Shown: one piece after another, positions 60,011 to 64,000 of the stretch
Layout: every line of letters begins with the position of its first letter
Position numbering within the stretch: the first letter of the stretch is position 1
Origin: Rhodoblastus sp963727035
GTDB taxonomy: Bacteria > Pseudomonadota > Alphaproteobacteria > Rhizobiales > Beijerinckiaceae
Reading direction: 5' to 3'
DNA: 64,000 nucleotides
Assembly (NCBI GenBank): GCA_963727035.1
Contig: CAVSEY010000021.1
Span: 186,001-250,000 of the forward strand
Position numbers and translations under genes: made by a program
The notes under the pieces: generated by a model
The model's input: only the letters and a program-made list of their open reading frames with translations
Database searches by the model: none
Told to the model about the DNA's origin: nothing

Positions 60011-61625
60011 AGCCCGCGCCGTCCCGCGCGACCGGCGAGACGCGCGGTCTCGGCGCCGACAGGCCGCGCGGCGCCGACGCGGCGACGAGGGCGCGATCCG
60101 CCGCGCCGAGCGACAGACCGGCAAGACCCATCACCAGGCCGAGCGCCAGCGGCGCGAAATAGGCTTCTTCCTGAAACAGCCCGTTGACCAGCGTCGTCGC
60201 CAGCGCGCCGACCGCGAAGGCCAGCGCCGGCGCCCGTGTCCGTTCGAACAGGGACAAGGCCGTTCGCGCGATCCAGACGTAAAAGGCGAAAGCGGCGACC
60301 GCCGCGACGCCAAGCTGGAAGAGCATGACGCCGACCGCGCTTTCCACCGCGACGTCTGCTGCGCCTTGGCGCTGAAACTTGCTCCAGTCGATCACGTTGA
60401 AACTGGCGAAGGAAAGATTGCCGCCCTCTCCGAGGCTGTGGCCGATCGGGATTTTCATGAAGCCGTTGACCCCGCCGATCAGGCCAAGCACATGATAGTC
60501 GCCGCTCTTGAAGCCGAAAGCCAAGGCGAAGACGGCAAAAGCCGCGAGCGCGAGCGCCAGGATGTGCAGCGCCGTCCTCGGGCCCCAGCGGCGCGCGACC
60601 TCGTAAAAGGCCAGAGTGAAGACGGCAAGCATCAGCGGGCCCTTGGCGCTGGTCAGCAACAGGAGCGGCGCCGCGAGCAGCGCCGCGGCCCAGCGCTTGT
60701 GAATCGCGGCAAAGGACAGCAGCGCCGCCAGGGCGTAGCCGAAGCTGATCGAATGAAGGTTCGGCCCTTCGAGCCGCAGCACCGTCATATGCAAAGCCGC
60801 GAACAGCGGCGAATTGAAAAGGTCGGTCCTGCCGTAATCGACCAGGTTGACCGGCACGACGCCGGAGCGCGCCGCCTCGTCAAGGGTTTTGAGGCTGCTG
60901 GCGTTGTCCGCGTAGGAAAGCGTGAGGTAATGCCAGCCGTTGGTGAGGTCGAGCCACAGATCGTGCGCCAGGAATTCGACATAGCCGGCGCCGATCATCA
61001 GCCCCAGCAGGATCGCGACGATTCGCGGCAGAGCCAGTTCGTGCCGGGCCGCGACAATGAGAAACATCTGAAACAAGAGGATGGGCGTCCCGATATTGCG
61101 CATGTAAACGACGGCGCTTCGAGGATTGATGAGGACGCCGACCAGGAAATAGACGCCGTAGATCGCCAGCAAGGCGCCAGAAGCGAAAATCATCCGCCGC
61201 GTGAAGGGCGAAAAGGACCGCGCTCTATTGAGGAAGCCCGCCATCACCACGAGCCACATGACGACGGTGGTGACGAAATTGTAGCTCTTGATCGGATCGA
61301 GGTCATGGATGTCGGTGTAATTGACCGATGCGATCGAGACGAAAACGTTTTGAAATATCGTCGCGACAAGGACGACGACAGGGACCTGAGCCTCGATCGT
61401 CAAGGCGGCGGCGACCGCCAGGGCGGCGCAAACGGCAAGAGCCAAGGGCTGGCCGAATGTGTGCAGGAATACGGGAAGGGCGGTGAGGCCGAAGGCCAGG
61501 ACGAAGACGAAGGCCAGCGGCAGTTGGTCGCCGGTCGTCACCGGCGGGCGGCGCGTCGACACTCGCGATGGAATGGGTCGCCGCACGCCGTCCTGCCTGT
61601 TGTCCATTTCCGCCAAATTGGACAA
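59982..61625 (-). CDS. O-antigen ligase/polymerase-like membrane protein (Wzy-type)
   Basis: A 547-residue polytopic protein with about twelve predicted membrane helices (LAFVFVLAFGLTALPVFL, LAVCAALAVAAALTIEA, ... LGLVMGLAGLSLGAADRALVA) and a large loop in the middle (DLWLDLTNGWHYLTLSYADNASSLKT). Such a layout is that of WaaL/Wzy proteins, which polymerise or ligate lipid-linked oligosaccharides on the periplasmic face. Sequence identity in this family is low, so the call rests on topology and on the neighbouring chain-length, GH5 and WecG genes. The start may be 61625 or the second ATG at 61607. Confidence 0.78.
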   Translation of the reverse strand: MSNLAEMDNRQDGVRRPIPSRVSTRRPPVTTGDQLPLAFVFVLAFGLTALPVFLHTFGQPLALAVCAALAVAAALTIEAQVPVVVLVATIFQNVFVSIASVNYTDIHDLDPIKSYNFVTTVVMWLVVMAGFLNRARSFSPFTRRMIFASGALLAIYGVYFLVGVLINPRSAVVYMRNIGTPILLFQMFLIVAARHELALPRIVAILLGLMIGAGYVEFLAHDLWLDLTNGWHYLTLSYADNASSLKTLDEAARSGVVPVNLVDYGRTDLFNSPLFAALHMTVLRLEGPNLHSISFGYALAALLSFAAIHKRWAAALLAAPLLLLTSAKGPLMLAVFTLAFYEVARRWGPRTALHILALALAAFAVFALAFGFKSGDYHVLGLIGGVNGFMKIPIGHSLGEGGNLSFASFNVIDWSKFQRQGAADVAVESAVGVMLFQLGVAAVAAFAFYVWIARTALSLFERTRAPALAFAVGALATTLVNGLFQEEAYFAPLALGLVMGLAGLSLGAADRALVAASAPRGLSAPRPRVSPVARDGAGFSRPAAMRS

Positions 61626-61884
61626 AGATGGTTAATGAAGGCCTAAAACCGGAGCCAAATGGTCAGAACCGTTGAGTCCCGCCGCGCCCATCGAACCGCG
61701 CGGCGGCCGGCGTCTTCGTCTGCGGCGCCATGCCGTGGCCGAGCAATCGCCGCCAGCCCCGATGATCGGGCGCGCCGGATCATCGGGCGTTTTTCGTTGG
61801 CGGACTCGTCGGTGGGAAATTTTCGGCCAAGGCGACGCGGTCGCCAAGGGGACCACGACCTTCCGGCTAACTAGATGATGTCTT

Positions 61885-61960
61885 TGGCAGGAGTGGCAGG
61901 GCTCGAACCTGCGACACCCGGTTTTGGAGACCGGTGCTCTACCAACTGAGCTACACTCCT
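61885..61960 (-). tRNA. tRNA-Trp (anticodon CCA)
   Basis: On the minus strand: acceptor AGGAGTG with CACTCCT, D-arm GCTCAGTTGGTAGAGC, anticodon loop CTCCAAA (CCA) within the stem CCGGT/ACCGG, T-arm GCAGGTTCGAGCCCTGC, discriminator G and an encoded CCA. It is downstream of tuf as in many alphaproteobacteria, where secE and nusG usually follow; here the glycan locus follows instead. Confidence 0.97.
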
Positions 61961-62137
61961 GTGGACGCGTCTCGCGACGCCGCCAGCGACGTGTTCTTAG
62001 CCGCAACACCCGCCTTCACGCAAGTCTGGTCGACAAAAAACGGCCGAAAAAAGCCCGTGCGCGCAACACGCCAAAAGCCTCGGCGCCTTCGTTGCGCGAG
62101 GCCGTCTTCTGTGGCTTGGGCTGGGGCCGCCGCGAAT

Positions 62138-62596
62138 TCAGTGCGAACGCGGCGTCAGGGTCTCCGCCGCCGACGAGGCCACACCGACGGCGTGGACATC
62201 GCCGCCGATGAAGGCCTGGACCAATCCGTGGGTGTCGACGAATTCATGGAACGCGATCACCTTGCCGCTCAGGATCTTGAAGACGTGGCACCAATCGTCC
62301 TCGAAGCGGGCGCCGGAGCGCCGCATCCGGCCCGCCAAATGGCCCATCACCAGGACGAAGCCGGAGCCCGGCAGAAATTCGCGCGGCGTGAAGCTTTCGA
62401 TTTCGACATTGCGCGCCAGTTCCGAAAAACAGGCGATGACCTGGTCCAGGCCCTTGTGCTCGCCGCCCCAGGGCAGAAGCGCCGGATCGGTGTTCGACTT
62501 CCACTCGATCTGCGGGTCGGCGGCGGTCAGGATTTTTTCTATGCCGCCGCTGACGAAAGCGGCGTAAATCGACTTGACGAACTCGACATTGCTCAT
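62138..62596 (-). CDS. SnoaL-like (NTF2-fold) protein
   Basis: A 152-residue protein of the SnoaL/nuclear-transport-factor-2-like family (VKSIYAAFVSGGIEKILTAADPQIEWKS, PWGGEHKGLDQVIACFSELARNVEIESFTPREFLPG, FKILSGKVIAFHEFVDTHGLVQAF). Members bind or isomerise small molecules; many are uncharacterised. The ATG at 62596 fits the family start; the 41 codons upstream in frame are not conserved. It sits between the tuf terminator and tRNA-Trp. Confidence 0.85.
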   Translation of the reverse strand: MSNVEFVKSIYAAFVSGGIEKILTAADPQIEWKSNTDPALLPWGGEHKGLDQVIACFSELARNVEIESFTPREFLPGSGFVLVMGHLAGRMRRSGARFEDDWCHVFKILSGKVIAFHEFVDTHGLVQAFIGGDVHAVGVASSAAETLTPRSH

Positions 62597-62775
62597 GGCG
62601 TTCCTTCCGGCCTGCAACAAGCTCGACGCGCGCCGGTCGAAGCCAAAGGCAATTGCGGGAAGAGGATCCGGCGTAAGTCCGCGCCGCCCTTCGCCCGGCG
62701 CAATCACCGCGCGCTGCAAAGCGCAGCAAGTATAGCATCCAGACCCGGTTTCGCCCAGTCACAGGCGCGTGATGA

Positions 62776-62806
62776 CAAGAAAAAAGGGAGCCCGCGCGGG
62801 CTCCCT
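62776..62806 (-). terminator. Rho-independent terminator after tuf
   Basis: On the minus strand GGGAGCCCGC and GCGGGCTCCC form a perfect 10-bp stem without spacer bases and are followed by six or more T residues (plus-strand A-run ending at 62783). It lies about 30 bp beyond the tuf stop. Confidence 0.92.
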
Positions 62807-62834
62807 TCGTCATGTTCACGCCTGTTTCGCGCGC

Positions 62835-64000
<1,166 letters not shown>

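Overview
The window looks like a chromosomal segment of a GC-rich alphaproteobacterium of the order Hyphomicrobiales, probably near the Beijerinckiaceae/Methylocystaceae. The placement is an inference. It rests on the tuf to tRNA-Trp neighbourhood, the order 6S RNA - 5-FCL - metallophosphoesterase - yebC, a DUF3108 protein, a SUV3-type helicase with a basic C-terminal tail, an HpnP-like B12 radical SAM protein, and an epmA-epmB-efp cluster.

Layout. 1-2990: an ISAs1-family element broken by a nested IS110-family element. The left end of the IS110 element carries a plausible bridge RNA, and the composite truncates a GT2 glycosyltransferase gene. 2991-12169: surface-polysaccharide and lipid genes (sulfotransferase with C-terminal repeats, CDP-alcohol phosphatidyltransferase, Wza-like export lipoprotein, GT4 glycosyltransferase, HpnP-like radical SAM). 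12627-13572: a truncated tyrosine integrase beside tRNA-Pro. 13906-37475: mostly housekeeping genes (DUF3108, SUV3 helicase, terB-SDR-amidotransferase, higBA, CAP lipoprotein, MscS channel, epmB/epmA/efp, a frameshifted dapF next to mtaB, leuB, yebC, a frameshifted metallophosphoesterase beside an IS4 remnant, 5-FCL, 6S RNA). 37586-42196: small stress and remnant genes (AraC fragment, Hsp20 with a candidate RNA thermometer, a DUF6894-like gene with an internal stop, a 264-bp inverted-repeat element that truncates a cytochrome c gene, a SagB-type nitroreductase, a MESH1-like HD hydrolase).

42484-61625 is a second, larger glycan locus. It contains two unusual multidomain proteins encoded in one three-gene operon: a Wzx-like flippase fused to an APH-like kinase, and a PRTase-like + kinase-like + HAD phosphatase fusion. 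Around them lie a GNAT/CelD-type acyltransferase, a FAD monooxygenase, a GT4 enzyme, a frameshifted propeller-type protein, a WecG/TagA transferase, a GumC/Wzc-like chain-length protein with an atypical kinase domain, a GH5 hydrolase (frameshifted) and an O-antigen polymerase-like protein. A Mrr restriction gene and an AT-rich EEP-family nuclease gene interrupt this locus and look horizontally acquired. I consider the kinase-fusion operon the best candidate for an undescribed system. 61885-64000 holds tRNA-Trp, a SnoaL-like gene and tuf, which runs off the window.

Caution: at least seven otherwise well-conserved genes carry frameshifts or an in-frame stop, including the normally essential dapF. 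This pattern fits uncorrected indels in an assembly at least as well as real decay, so the broken genes are reported with that reservation.
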